Below, in pieces: positions 11,166 to 22,524 of a DNA stretch of 64,000 nucleotides; positions within the stretch are counted from its first letter, which is position 1, and every line of letters starts with the position of its first letter. This DNA is from Myotis daubentonii (Eukaryota > Chordata > Mammalia > Chiroptera > Vespertilionidae): NCBI RefSeq assembly GCF_963259705.1, contig NC_081849.1, forward strand, positions 58,686,093 to 58,750,092, read 5' to 3'. A program made the position numbers and the translations under genes. Under the pieces are notes generated by a model that saw only the letters and a program-made list of their open reading frames with translations, had not been told where the DNA came from and ran no database searches.

Positions 11166-12417
11166 GGATCTCTGTTCTGCTTGATGCCAGAATTGGAGAG
11201 AAAGAATGGGGGAAGGTGGTTATGTTTATTTCAGGCCTGAACTTTCAACAGCAAAGGGGCTTATTTTATCCCACTCTCTGCCTGTCCCCACTTCCTCCCA
11301 GGCAGTCTTTCAAGGGGCTGGGAAGGCAGTTGCCTACCTCCTCTACATGTTAGGCTCCTATAGAGGAAACATCAGAGTTGGGGGGAAAGGGGGCTCTTGC
11401 TCTTCTTTACCATTTGCAGGATCCTGAGATCCTTGTTTTCCTGGCCCGCTACTTCGTAAATCTTGTATTTGAGTTCTTGTGGTTGCTAAGACTGTTAATG
11501 TTTTTTTTAAAAAAAGGTTTATTGCTCTACTATAGATGTTCTGGAGCCTTTAATTCTGTGGATTATAGGCACCTTGCTGCAAAATGATGGAATTAAATGT
11601 ATGCAATATACCAGTAGCTCTAGGTAAGAAATGAGCGCTCTTCAGGAAGTATTTTGAGACTGTTAATTATGCTTAGATACGTGTGTTTCACTAAATCTTT
11701 CTTCTTTCAGCACTCATACTTCTCAAATCCCATCGTTTTCCTTTGGAATGATAGCACCATAAGAAATGAATACACTTATGTTACTATGCTGGTGAATGTA
11801 GCCAGCATACAGTTTGGGTCTGGGGTATGTTATTCTGCTAAAATAAATTTGCCTGTGTTTTGAAAATATATTTGTGTATATTATGATTGATAGGTGGTAT
11901 TATCCTCTGGCTGAGTCTGGGCCATTTCTCTGCTTCTTCTGTTCACAGGGGATCATTATTTAAAAACATCCAATTAGATATGACAAACTTCAAATTGGCT
12001 CAAATACGGACCATAGTTATATTTAGGATATTGTTCCTCTAGAACTGTTTGGTGATGGCAGTTTTCTTCTAAGTTAGTTTTAGAAGATATTTCTAAAAGG
12101 CATGATTGTGATCACTTTGCTTCAAGCTTCCCAACCTGCATCGAAGCCTCTGATCCTTTTAAGTTCAGTTGATGACACTGCAGCCACTGCTGACATCTGG
12201 GAGAACTGCAGGAAGGACTTGCCTCACACAGGGCCTTTCACGAAGCTCTGTTGTCCTTCCGAAGTTTTAGTTGGGTCCCCACTGCTTGTCAAAAGTCACT
12301 CTTCATATTGCCTAAGGCTACCTTTCAAGCAACTTTTATTATTTAATGTACCTTGAGTTCCAGCAAAATTGTACCAGTCAATATTCAGCTGACGATGCTC
12401 ATTTTCTGTTTTCTTTG
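11166..12417. other. Unassigned DNA
   Basis: No repeat or gene recognised. Small frames (11147-11353, 11378-11587, 12102-12356) lack any family resemblance. Confidence 0.45.
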
Positions 12418-12430
12418 GTCATTACCATTG

Positions 12431-12648
12431 TTTTTAAATCCTCACCCAAGGGTATGTTTTTTGTTGGTTTTAGAGATAGAGGAGGGGGAAGGGAGGGGAA
12501 TAGGAAGAGGAGAGAGAGAGAAACATCAATGTGAGAGAGAAACAGCCATCTGTTGTCTTTTGTACATGCACCGACAGGGGATCAGACCCACAACCTTTTG
12601 GTGTATGGGACAATGCTCCAACCAACTGAGCCACTTGGCCAGGGCTGG
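12431..12648 (-). mobile_element. Older-type Ves SINE (minus)
   Basis: A minus-strand tRNA-derived SINE of the older chiropteran Ves group, recognised by its GAGGATT-type terminus (plus strand AATCCTCACCCAAGGGTATG). Its head reads ATACACCAAAAGGTTGTGGG on the minus strand, unlike the young copies. Imperfect flanking repeats ATTACCATTG (12421) and ATTACTATTT (12651) fit an old target duplication. Confidence 0.9.
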
Positions 12649-12659
12649 CCATTACTATT

Positions 12660-14195
12660 TTGATTTCCTGATATATCATATCTCGTCCTCCGTCTCTCTC
12701 TGGATGAGATCCTACCTGCCTTAAGTCATGAATGGAGCTTTCTAGCATCTCAGACTTTGAATGCCCACAGATCCTTTGTTTGGATCTCTTATGCCATATA
12801 CCTGTGTCCACTCCTTATAAGTGCTCTCTGCATCCTTTTCATTCCCTCATAAAAGTCCTCTTTCTTCACTTAGCTTGGTTTCTATTTTCCATTGACTCCA
12901 ATTTTATGTCTTAAAATGGGATTTTATTCTCCTTGAACCCCTTACATTGCAAATATCATTTTGTATTGTTTTTATTTTGAAATGACCTCTCAAGGGCAAG
13001 TGTTTGGCCCTGTGCATGTCACCTGTACTTTTTTGAGGCCAGAAGGACCTTGAGACCAAACCATAACTTGAGACCCAGGTCACTCTCACTTTGAACCTGC
13101 CCTTCATTTGGCCCAGCCTACCTGAGGAGAGGAATTGAACACCCACACGAATGCTACAGTTAACACTGCAGATTATTAGGTGGCTCCCCAGCCCCTTTTG
13201 TGGAGCCCAGTTAGGGTGACAGAGTGACCTAATCTAATGAAGTCTGTTAGAAAGGAGAGTGTTCCGTCTCTTCCATTTCAAGCAATCTGTTCCCAATCCC
13301 ATTGCGTCCCAGGGTGCAGGGGATACTAGACTGCCTTCTTTGGTCTTTTCAGCTCTTTTACTGCTTTCTACCCATGGAATTTACTCCGAGTCTTTTGGGA
13401 CACACCATGTGGCCAAATCCACTTTCTACTTTTGGCAGAGATATCCCTTATGGGTGCTCTACCATTTAGCTCTCCCACCATTATATCCCCTTCCTCCAAC
13501 CCAGCAGCCATCAGTCTTTTCCTGCCTTTGGACCCCTCTGGTATCTGGCCTTTAATGGAGATTGTTGGTTTCTGATCTGTTTCTGCTAGTGCATAGGAAG
13601 TGTGACCTTTAGCTCCAGAGGATAGAAGACCTCGGGGAAAAGAGTGTATATCAGCTGCTCAAAAGAGTGCCTGTCTCTATCTTTGCTTTAAATGCTCCCT
13701 TTTTTTATAACCTTAATCTTTCATGTTTTAGCATTGCATGGGTTAAGGGAAAACTTTCCCTGTCACATCTTTTCTGTTCCTAACTATTCTTGCTCCGCTC
13801 ATGTTTACATTGCCAACTAGTACCCCGCGAGAAGACTTGCCTGTAGAAGGTGTTCAATTAAATGCTGGATTCCTAATCCTGTCCATTTTTTGACTTCCCA
13901 CATCTTATTCACGTCTGCTATTGCAGAAGCTGAGTACAATTAAAGCCTTCGCCAAATTGCCTGTGTTGTATTTCTCAGTCAGAAACTTGCAAAGAATATT
14001 TTAAACAGTTGTCGTGTGGGCTTTTCCTGAAATGCCATGTCACTCCAAAAGTGATACTCTGCTATTTTGACTACTCATAGAAAATGAGGAAGGAGGTAGG
14101 CTGAACAGAGAGAAATTCCAACTGACATAGTACTCCTAGCCAAGCTAGTGGGGTAGGCACATTTCTTATCTTTAGAATTTTGGAAATAAGTAAGG
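12660..14195. other. Unassigned DNA left of the L1 insertion
   Basis: Moderate composition with no recognised repeat, RNA gene or conserved frame. The 98-codon frame at 13259-13555 has no recognisable domain. Confidence 0.45.
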
Positions 14196-14209
14196 CATTG
14201 TGAATTCTT
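14196..14209. repeat. L1 target-site duplication, left copy
   Basis: CATTGTGAATTCTT, identical over 14 bases to 19300-19313. The pair marks both edges of the long minus-strand L1. Confidence 0.97.
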
Positions 14210-14480
14210 TTTTTTTTTATTGCTTAAAGTATTACAAAGGGTATTACATATGTATCCATTTTATCCCCCCGCCCTAGACAGTCCCCTAGCCTCCCCTATC
14301 ACCCAGTGTCTTATGTCCATTGGTTATGCTTATATGCATGCATACAAGTCCTTTAGTTGATCTCTTACCCCCCTACCTCCTGCCCCCCAACCCTCCCCGG
14401 CCTTCCCGCTGCAGTTTGACAATCTGTTTGAGGCAGCTCTGCCTCTGTATCTATTATTGTTCAAAAGTTTATAATGGTCT

Positions 14481-17400
14481 CTATTGTCCATGAATGAGTG
14501 AGATCATGTGGTATTTTTCCTTTATTGACTGGCTTATTTCACTTAGCATATGCTCTCCAGTTCCATCCATGACGTTGCAAATGGTAAGAGTTCCTTCCTT
14601 TTTACAGCAGCATAGTATTCCATCGTGTAGATGTACCACAGTTTTCTAATCCATTCATCTACTGATGGGCACTTAGGCTGTTTCCAGATCTTAGCTATGG
14701 TGAATTGTGCTGCTATGAACATAGGGGTGCATATATCCTTTCTGATTGGTGTTTCTGGTTTCTTGGGATATATTCCTAGAAGTGGGATCACAGGGTCAAA
14801 TGGGAGTTCCATTTTCAGTTTTTTAAGGAAACTCCATACTGTCTTCCATAGTGGCTGGACCAGTCTGCATTCCCACCAGCAGTGCACAAGTGTTCCTTTT
14901 TCTCCACTTCCTCTCCAGCACTTGTCGTTTGTTGATTTGTTGATGATAGCCAGTCTGACAGATGTGAGATGGTACCTCATTGCTGTTTTGATTTGCATCT
15001 CTCGGATGATTAGTGACTTTGAGCATGTTTTCATATGTCTCTTGGCTTTCTGAATGTCCTCTTTTGAAAGGTGTCTATTTAGGTCCTTTGCCCATTTTTT
15101 GATTGGATTGTTTATCTTCCTTTTGTTAAGTTGTATGAGTTCCCTATAAATTTTGGAGATTAGGCCCTTATCAGATATGTCATTGGCAAATATGTTTTCC
15201 CACACAGTGGGTTTTCTCGTTGTTTTGTTGATGGTTTCTTTTGCTGTGCAGAAGCTTTTTATTTTGATGTAGTCCCATTTGTTCATTTTTTCTTTAGTTT
15301 CAAGTGCCCTAGGAGCTGTATCAGTGAAGAAATTGCTTCGGCATATGTCTGAGATTTTCTTGCCTTTGGATTCTTCTAGAATTTTTATGGTTTCCTGTCG
15401 TACATTTAAGTCCTTTATCCATTTTGAGTTTATTTTTGTGTATGGTGTAAGTTGGTGGTCTAGTTTCATTTTCTTGCATATATCTGTCCAATTTTCCCAA
15501 CACCATTTATTGAAGAGACTATCTTGGCTCCATTGTATGTTCTTGCCTCCTTTGTCAAATATTAATTGAGCATATTGGTTCGGGCCGATTTCTGGGCTCT
15601 CTATTCTATTCCATTGATCTATATGCCTATTCTTGTGCCAGTACCAGGCAGTTTTGAGAACAGTGGCTTTGTAATACAACTTGATATCTGGTATTGAGAT
15701 CCCACCTACTTTGTTCTTTTTCAGGATTGCTGCAGCTATTCGGGGTCTTTTTTTATTCCAGATGAATTTTTGGAAAGTTTGTTCTAGATCTCTGAAGTAT
15801 GCTGTTGGTACTTTAATGGGAAGTGCGTTGAATTTATAGATTGCTTTGGGTAGTATGGACATTTTAATGATGTTGATTCTACCAATCCATGAACACGGTA
15901 TGTTCTTCCATCTGTTTATGTCTTCCTCTATGTCTTTTTTCAACGTCCTGTAGTTTTCTGAGTAGAGGTCTTTTACCTCTTTAGTTAAGTTTATTCCTAG
16001 GTAGCTTAGTTTTTTTGGTGCAATGGTAAACGGGATTGTTTTTATAATCTCTCTTTCTGAAAGTTCACTATTGGTGTATAGAAATGCCTCAGATTTCTTG
16101 GGGTTAATTTTGTATCCTGCTACATTGCCAAATTCATGTATTAAGTCTAGTAGCTTTTTGATGGAATCTCTAGGGTTTTGTATGTATAATATCATGTCGT
16201 CTGCAAATAAGGACAGTTTTACTTCCTCTTTTCCAATTTGGATGCCTTTTATTTCTTCTTCTTGCCGAATTGCAATGGCTAACACTTCCAGTACTATGTT
16301 GAACAGGAGTGATGAGAGGGGGCATCCCTGTCTTGTTCCTGTTCTTAGGGGAAATGGTGTTAGTTTTTGTCCGTTGAGTATGATGTTGGCTGTGGGCCTG
16401 TCATATATGGCTTTTATTATGTTGAGGTATGATCCTTCTACTCCCACCTTGCTGAGAGTTTTTATCAAAAATGGGTGTTGAATTTTGTCAAATGCTTTTT
16501 CTGCATCAATTGATATGACCATGTGGTTTTTTTCTTTCAATTTGTTTATGTGATGTATCACGTTTATTGATTTGCGGATATTGTACTATCCTTGCATCCC
16601 TGGGATAAATCCTACTTGGTCATGGTGTATGATCTTTCTGATGTACTGCTGGATCCAATTTGCTAAGATTTTGTTGAGGATTTTGGCATCTATGTTCATG
16701 AGGGATATTGGCCTGTAATTCTCTTTCATTGTGTTGTCTTTACCTGGTTTTGGTATTAGGGTGATGCTGGCTTCATAGAATGAGCTTGGAAGTGTTCCTT
16801 CCTCTTGAATTTTTTGTAGTAGTCTGAGGAGGATAGGTTTTAGTTCTTCCTTGAATGTTTGGTAAAACTCCCCTGTGAAGCCGTCTGGTCCTGGGCTTTT
16901 GTTTGATGGAAGCTTTTTGATGACTGCTTCAATTTCTTCCATAGTTATTGGCCTGTTGAGATTTTTAGATTCTTCCTGATTGAGTTTTGGAATGCTGTAT
17001 TTTTCTAGGAATTTGTCCATTTCCTCCATGTTGTCTAGTTTGTTGGAGTAAAGCTGTCCATAGTATTTTTTAACAATCATTTGTATTTCTGTGGGGTCTG
17101 TTGTTATTTCGCCTCTATCGTTTCTGATTTTATTTATTTGGGTCCTCTCTCTCTGCTTCTTGGTGAGTCTGGCTAGAGGTTTATCAATCTTGTTTATCCT
17201 TTCAAAGAACCAGCTCTTGGTTTCATTGATTTTCTGTATTGTTTTTTTTTGGTCTCTATGTCATTTATTTCTGCTCTAATCTTTATTATCTCCTTCCTTC
17301 TGCTCACTCTGGGGTTTTCTTGTTGCTCTCTTTCTAATTCTTTGAGTTGTAGAGTTAGATGATTTACTACCATTTTTTCTTGTTTTTTGAGATAGGCCTG

Positions 17401-18303
17401 TAGAGCTATAAACTTCCCTCTCAGGACTGCTTTCAATGTGTCCCATAGGTTTTGGATTGTTGTGTTTTCATTGTCATTAGTTTCCAGGATGTTTTTAATT
17501 TCTTCTTTGATCTCATTGGTAACCCAATCAATATTTAATAGCATGCTATTCAGCTTCCAGGTGTTTGAGTATTTTGGGTTGTTTTTATTGTAGTTTATTT
17601 CTAATATTATGCCATCGTGGTCTGCGAAGACGCTTTTTATGATTTCAATCTTCTTGAATTTGGGGATACTTTGCTTGTGACCCAATATGTGGTCTATTTT
17701 TGAATATGTCCCATGAGCACCTGAGAAGAACGTATATTCTCTGGCTTTGGGGTGAAGTGTTCTGAAGATGTCTATTAAGTCCATCTGATCTAGTGAGTCA
17801 TTTAGGATTGCTGTATCTTTGCTGGTTGTTTGTCTATAGGACTTATCCAGTGCTGTCAATGGTGTATTAAAGTCCCCTACTATGATTGTATTGTTGTCGA
17901 TCTCTCCTTTGATATTTTCCAGGAGTTTTTTTATGAATTTGGGTGCTCCTACATTGGGTGCATATATGTTTACCAGGGTTATATCTTCTTGTTGTATTGA
18001 TCCCTTTAGTATTATGAAGTGGCCTTCCTTATCTCTTGTTAAGGCCTTCACTTTGAGGTCTATTTTGTCTGATATAAGTATTGCTACCCCAGCTTTCTTT
18101 TCCTTTCCATTTGCCTGAAAGATATTTTTCCATCCTTTCACTTTCAGTCTGTGTGAGTCCCTTCTAATGAGGTGGGTTTCTTGTAGACAGCAGATGTATG
18201 GGTCATGTTTTTTTATCCATTCAGCCACTCGATGTCTTTTGGTTGGAGCATTTAGTCCGTTTACGTTTAAAGTTATTATTGAAAGGTACTTGTTTGTAGC
18301 CAT
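14481..18303 (-). pseudogene. L1 ORF2 (endonuclease-reverse transcriptase), disabled
   Basis: In L1, ORF2 protein nicks the target and reverse transcribes L1 RNA. The start Met (18303) opens an apurinic-type endonuclease domain with an N-x-N near residue 13, QETHL (Glu 42), GDFNT and SKIDH, so its catalytic residues are present. An indel in the A-run (plus-strand T-run 17242-17250) shifts the frame. A TAG at 16583-16585 replaces the expected Trp after GFIPGMQG. The downstream frame holds the reverse transcriptase with FADD. The C-terminal Cys/His knuckle reads [18 protein letters not shown], with Ser for the second Cys. A one-base loss near 14550 shifts the last residues; the original stop maps to 14481. 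Confidence 0.95.
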
Positions 18304-19299
18304 TTCTTTTTGTGTGTGTGTGTGGCTGTTTTCTTTCTGAGCTTTTTATTTCTTATTTTTAATACCAGTCCCTTTAGCATTCCTTGCATTGCTGGCTTGG
18401 TGGTGACAAACTCCCTTAGTCTTTTTTTGTCTGTGAAGGTTCTTATTTCCCCTTCAAGTTTGAATGATAGCCTTGCTGGATAGAGTATTCTTGGATTCAG
18501 TCCTTTGCTTTGCATCACTTTGTAAATTTCATTCCATTCTTTTCTGGCCTGATGTGTTTCTGTTGAGAAGTCATTTGACAATCTAATGGGAGATCCCTTG
18601 TATGTAACTTTCCGTCTCTCTCTTGCAGCCTGTAAGATTCTCTCTTTGTCCTGAACATTTGCCATGGTGATTATGATGTGTCTTGGTGTGGGTCTTTTCG
18701 GGTTCACCTTGTTTGGGACTCTCTGGGCTTGTGTGACTTTTTTCTTCCCCACCTCAGGAAAGTTTTCTGATATTATTTCTTCGAGTAGGTTTTCTAATCC
18801 TTGTTCATCCTTCTGTTGTTCTGGTACTCCTATTATTCGTATGTTGTTTCGTTTCATGTTGTCCCAAATCTCCCTTAGGCTCTCCTCCTGTATTTTAATT
18901 TTTTTCTCCAATTGCAGTACATTTTGGGTGTGTTTTGCTTCCTTGTCTTCTAATTCACTTATTCGGTCCTCCACTTCTCCTAGTCTACTGTTGATACTTT
19001 CAATGGAGTTTTTCATTGCAGCTATATCACTCTTCATTTCTTCTTGGGTCTTACTTAGGTTGTTGATTTTTTCATCTGTTTCTTCTAGCTTCTTCCATAT
19101 GTTATCGATTTTTTCATCTGTTTCTTCTAGCTTCTTCCATATGTTATCGATTTTTTCATCTGTTTCTTCTTGCTTCTTGCAGAGGTTGTCGATTTTTTCC
19201 TCCATCCGGTTTATGCACTCTAGGATCCTTATTCTGAATTCTTTATCTGTCATGTTGCATGCCTCTGTATTACTTAGCTGCTTTTCTGGAGAGTCCTCC
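18276..19299 (-). pseudogene. L1 ORF1 (RNA-binding chaperone), 5'-truncated
   Basis: ORF1 protein forms coiled-coil trimers and packages L1 RNA. The frame is open from the 5' break to a stop at 18276. It runs through a heptad-rich coiled coil with EETDEKIDNIWKKL repeats, then an RRM-like part (IRIIGVPE) and the conserved C-terminal domain (RPTPRHIIITM and ILYPARLSFKLEGEIR). The first L1 codons present are EDSPEKQL; the first Met inside L1 is at 19253. The frame continues by chance to 19457 in flanking DNA, so about 53 N-terminal codons of that longer reading are not L1. The end overlaps the ORF2 start by 28 bases at a GT repeat, where L1s usually have a gap. Confidence 0.93.
19065..19190 (-). 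repeat. 42-bp tandem repeat in L1 ORF1 coiled coil
   Basis: Units at 19065-19106 and 19107-19148 are identical over 42 bases; the third, 19149-19190, is diverged. Each encodes 14 residues, two heptads, so the duplication lengthens the coiled coil while keeping heptad phase and reading frame. Confidence 0.95.
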
Positions 19300-19313
19300 C
19301 ATTGTGAATTCTT
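19300..19313. repeat. L1 target-site duplication, right copy
   Basis: CATTGTGAATTCTT, identical to 14196-14209. It fixes the 5' truncation point of the L1 at 19299. Confidence 0.97.
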
Positions 19314-21334
19314 AAAGATCTCTCCTGTCTGTGACGAATGTAAATAAGAAATAATAATGATAGCTGGTGTAGGGATAACCTGTCGGTAAAAAACACCATT
19401 ACCTCCTTTCTTGACATTTTTGTATACTAATTCCAACAGTATTATGTGGCAGTACACTTTGTTAGGGACTATGTGTTTTAGAGCAAAACAACAAATTATA
19501 TCAACTCACTATTTGAAAAACACCTTAGCATTTTTTGTATGTTTTAAAATAGGTTACGGGGGGGAAATAACAAACTTTCCATTCACATTAGATTGCAGCA
19601 ATGCAGGGATTTCCTGTATGTTTAAAGGGTTTCTGAAATGTTAGTTTAAAAAATTCTAGTAATGATATTTTAAATATACATAGGAGATGGGGGAGGGGTT
19701 GACATCTTGTCCAGAAGAGAAAAATCTATACCACTGAATTATGGGGGTTGCTTAGTGAAAATAATATAAATATTCTGGCCTAAAGCACTTTGGTGTGTTT
19801 GAACGTGTGGCTAAGATAATCAAATGATACTACTCCCCAGTGATTCCCAGAGGAATTTATTTATGTTCTCAGTGGCTCCTGCCACGGTCCTCTGGAAAGT
19901 CCTCCTTGTTCATGTCTCCCCGGGAGCACTTCTGAAGTGGCTGGTGGGGAAGGTCAGGTGCCCATGGTGGAGACGGCATCTCTTCCATAGACCAAGCCCA
20001 CAGCCCGCGAGCCTCGGTGGGGAGCCCCGGTATTGTCTTCTCAGCTTGTAGGAGAGGAATAAAGGAAGACCACATTTTTGATGACGAGCTTCAGTGTACC
20101 ATAAGGAAATTCTAATGAGAAAACTTAGCTTTTTTACCAAGGGCTCTTAGATGCCTTAGCAGTTCTCCCATACATTTAGTAGCTTCTAATGTATTGCTTT
20201 CAATGAGTTCCATGGCCATACTCCACGTTTTTATAAACACAGCTCTTAACTCCATTTTTTTTCCTTCCTCTATCCTTCTTCTATGTGTTTTTCTCAATTC
20301 AGTGGTGGCCATCTCAAATCCATCCGAAACAAAGGCCTGGGGAAGAGGTGTGTGGGGGGGGGGGTGGCACTTAGGTACAGTCTTATTTTTGTCACAGAGT
20401 TAAAATCTTTTTGTTTAATTGGGAATTTTAAATGGAGTTTGTTGTTCAAAGCTCTTGACAATTATATTTACTTTTGTTATTTGGGGAAGAGAAGCAGTCT
20501 GATTTTACAGTTTTGCCAAGTCCAAAATTTTTTGGACTTCTGTACTCCCTTTCATTTCTGTCTCAGAACAGTTACTTTTGGCCTGAGCTCATCTTCCTTG
20601 TCATATGGTGCAATAAGCAGCAAGGAACAAGTACCACGCCCTGATGGCGTGGTCTTCTGCAGCTTCTTCCCTAGAGCTGCAAGTTCATTGGGCACTTGGG
20701 TTGCCTTTGGAGGCTTCGGTTTTACTGAGTATTTCTCAGTGGCAAGAATTGCCAGCTTTCATAGCTGTTTTCTTGCTACCTGATTCTGACCAACAAGCCA
20801 ACATTAACATTTGGGACCTGTGCCCCATTCTGTTCCAAGTGGCCATTTCATCTCTCTGTGAAGGTAGGGGAGGCATGGTAACAGAAAGACCAATAAATAT
20901 TAGTGGATGATGAGAATAAAATTATGTTTTTCATTTACGTAAGAGTCCCTGGCTTATAGGAGTTGAAATCAGCACAACAGCTGTGGTCTCCTGTGTCCCC
21001 CTTAGACTCATACATATAGTAGTTTGAAATTTTCCACACACTTCTTCCGTGTTGCGCGGGAACTAGAAGGGAGACAGCATGGAGAGAGCTCTCATGGTCA
21101 TTCAGTAGAGGCTGGATCTGGAGTGGCCCATGGTATTCCTGCTCACGTTCCATTGGAGAGAATGCTGTTATTTTAGGAACTGCAAGGGAGGCTGGGATGG
21201 GTAAGGTAGGTGGAGAGAAGCGTTCGGTCGTTAGCTACTGGTCTCTGCCACAAGATGGTGGGGAGGAATTTATGTGTGTCTAGGATACGCATAAGGAAAA
21301 GAAACCGAGTACCAGAGAGGCAATTGGAATTAAG
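19314..21334. other. Unassigned DNA between L1 and SPIN
   Basis: No recognised repeat or gene. A 12-base G run with one break lies near 20354. The 166-codon frame at 20283-20783 has no recognisable domain. The segment 19840-20090 is relatively GC-rich. Confidence 0.45.
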
Positions 21335-21342
21335 GGCTAGAT
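21335..21342. repeat. SPIN target-site duplication, left copy
   Basis: GGCTAGAT, repeated exactly at 21656-21663. Eight-base duplications are the hAT superfamily signature. Confidence 0.95.
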
Positions 21343-21655
21343 CAGTGGTCCTCAACCTTCCTAATGCCGCGACCCTTTAATACAGTTCCTCATGTTGTGG
21401 TGACCCCCAACCATAAAATTATTTTCATTGCTACTTCATAACTGTAATTTTGCTAACTGTTATGAATCCTCATGTAAATATCTGATATGCAGGATGTATT
21501 TTCATTGTTACAAATTGAACATAATTAAAGCATAGTGATTCATCACAAAAACAATATGTAATTATATATGTGTTTTCCAATGGTCTTTGGCAACCCCTGT
21601 GAAAGGGTCATTCAACCCCCCAAAGGGGTCGTGACCCACAAATTGAGAACTGCTG
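21343..21655 (+). mobile_element. SPIN (SPACE INVADERS) non-autonomous hAT transposon
   Basis: A complete 313-bp non-autonomous hAT element. Its left end CAGTGGTCCTCAACCTT pairs with the right end, which read inversely is CAGCAGTTCTCAATTT. It is flanked by a perfect 8-bp duplication. The interior (GCCGCGACCCTTTAATACAG on the left, GGGGTCGTGACCCACAAATT on the right) matches my memory of SPIN_NA elements, known from Myotis and from unrelated tetrapods through horizontal transfer. It encodes no protein and depended on a transposase supplied elsewhere. Confidence 0.95.
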
Positions 21656-21663
21656 GGCTAGAT

Positions 21664-22305
21664 GATAAAGAACTGAAAGGTGAAAAAGGAACTGGAATAT
21701 CAGGTGATATTCTCAAAGGTAAAACTGTCCTGATTATTGTCAATGTAGCAAAGGGTGGGCTCATAAAAGTTGTTCTTTATGGTTGTATGTGTTAAAGAGT
21801 GCGTGACTGCTTGAGTATATAGTTTTTAAATTTTACTTGGGCATTTTGTAAACATGACTAACATGTTCTCTACACGTATCAATTAGTGGCATTGTTTTGA
21901 AAAAATAAGATATTTTCACATACTGATTGTGCTTGCTCCTCTAGGAAGAAAGACCACACACACGCACACGCACACAAATGCTTGAGAAAGGGAGGCAGTG
22001 GAGGATGCGAACCAAAACTTTGTTTACAGGTCTGACCATGATTTTCTTGGCTTTTGTTGGGAGAGCTGCATTTAAAAGTAATTGTTAGATAACAATGAGA
22101 TGATGTTGGCCTGACTCTTGGCAGCCGACTACTCCTTGGAACAGCAGAGGAGGTTTCGGTGCCAGCCCTTAGGCTTCTTCAGAATTACAACTAAGAGTAG
22201 TAGGTCAGCAAGTTCTCTCTCACGGGGACTGCTGGTCCATAGCAACTCTCAAGGTTTACTTCTGTTCTTGAATGCTTGATTTCCTGCTTCTTGCTTTTCT
22301 TTTAC
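21664..22305. other. Unassigned DNA
   Basis: Contains a short CA/CACG repeat (21957-21976). Nothing else recognised. Confidence 0.45.
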
Positions 22306-22524
22306 TTAAAAAAAAACATATTTTTATGGATTTCAGAGAGGAAGGGAGAGGGAGAGAGAGATAGAAACATCAATGATGAGAGAGAATCAGTGATTGTTGC
22401 CTCCTGCACGGCCCTCACTGAAGATTGAGCCAGCAGTCCAGGCATGTGCCCTGACCTGGAATCAAACTCTGATATCCTGGTTCATAGGTCCACGCTCAAC
22501 CCCTAAGCCACATGGGCCAGGCCT
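22306..22524 (-). mobile_element. Ves SINE (minus)
   Basis: A minus-strand Ves SINE with a poly(A/T) tail side at 22306-22330, the GA-rich block at 22336-22362, and a tRNA-like head ending near CACATGGGCCAGGCCT. A clear target duplication was not found, so it is probably older than the copies at 1542 and 46327. Confidence 0.92.

Larger units (their letters stand above)
14210..19299 (-). mobile_element. Bat L1 retrotransposon, 5'-truncated, 5.09 kb
   Basis: A minus-strand LINE-1 bounded by a perfect 14-bp target duplication. The tail is the T-run at 14210-14218, with an AATAAA signal read on the minus strand beside it. Next come a 3' UTR with a G-rich tract (plus-strand C-rich 14267-14400), ORF2 (18303 to about 14481) and ORF1 (from 18276 to the 5' break at 19299). 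The empty site on the plus strand reads TTCTT/AAAG, close to the L1 endonuclease preference TTTT/AA. The 5' UTR and start of ORF1 were never inserted. It is inactive because of its missing 5' end and broken ORF2. Confidence 0.97.

Noticed and set aside
12353..12724. 123-codon plus frame and 113-codon minus frame
   Set aside because: Both run through a Ves SINE and its GA-rich block; they have no domain.
14631..16481. Several plus-strand frames of 96-152 codons
   Set aside because: They lie antisense to L1 ORF2 and mirror its codons; they have no independent support.
18664..19347. 227-codon plus-strand frame
   Set aside because: It is antisense to the L1 ORF1 coiled coil and reads as Ser/Phe/Leu repeats because of the heptad codons.
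20283..20783. 166-codon plus frame
   Set aside because: No known domain, no start context and a reading through a G run. Length alone is not unusual for a 64-kb window.
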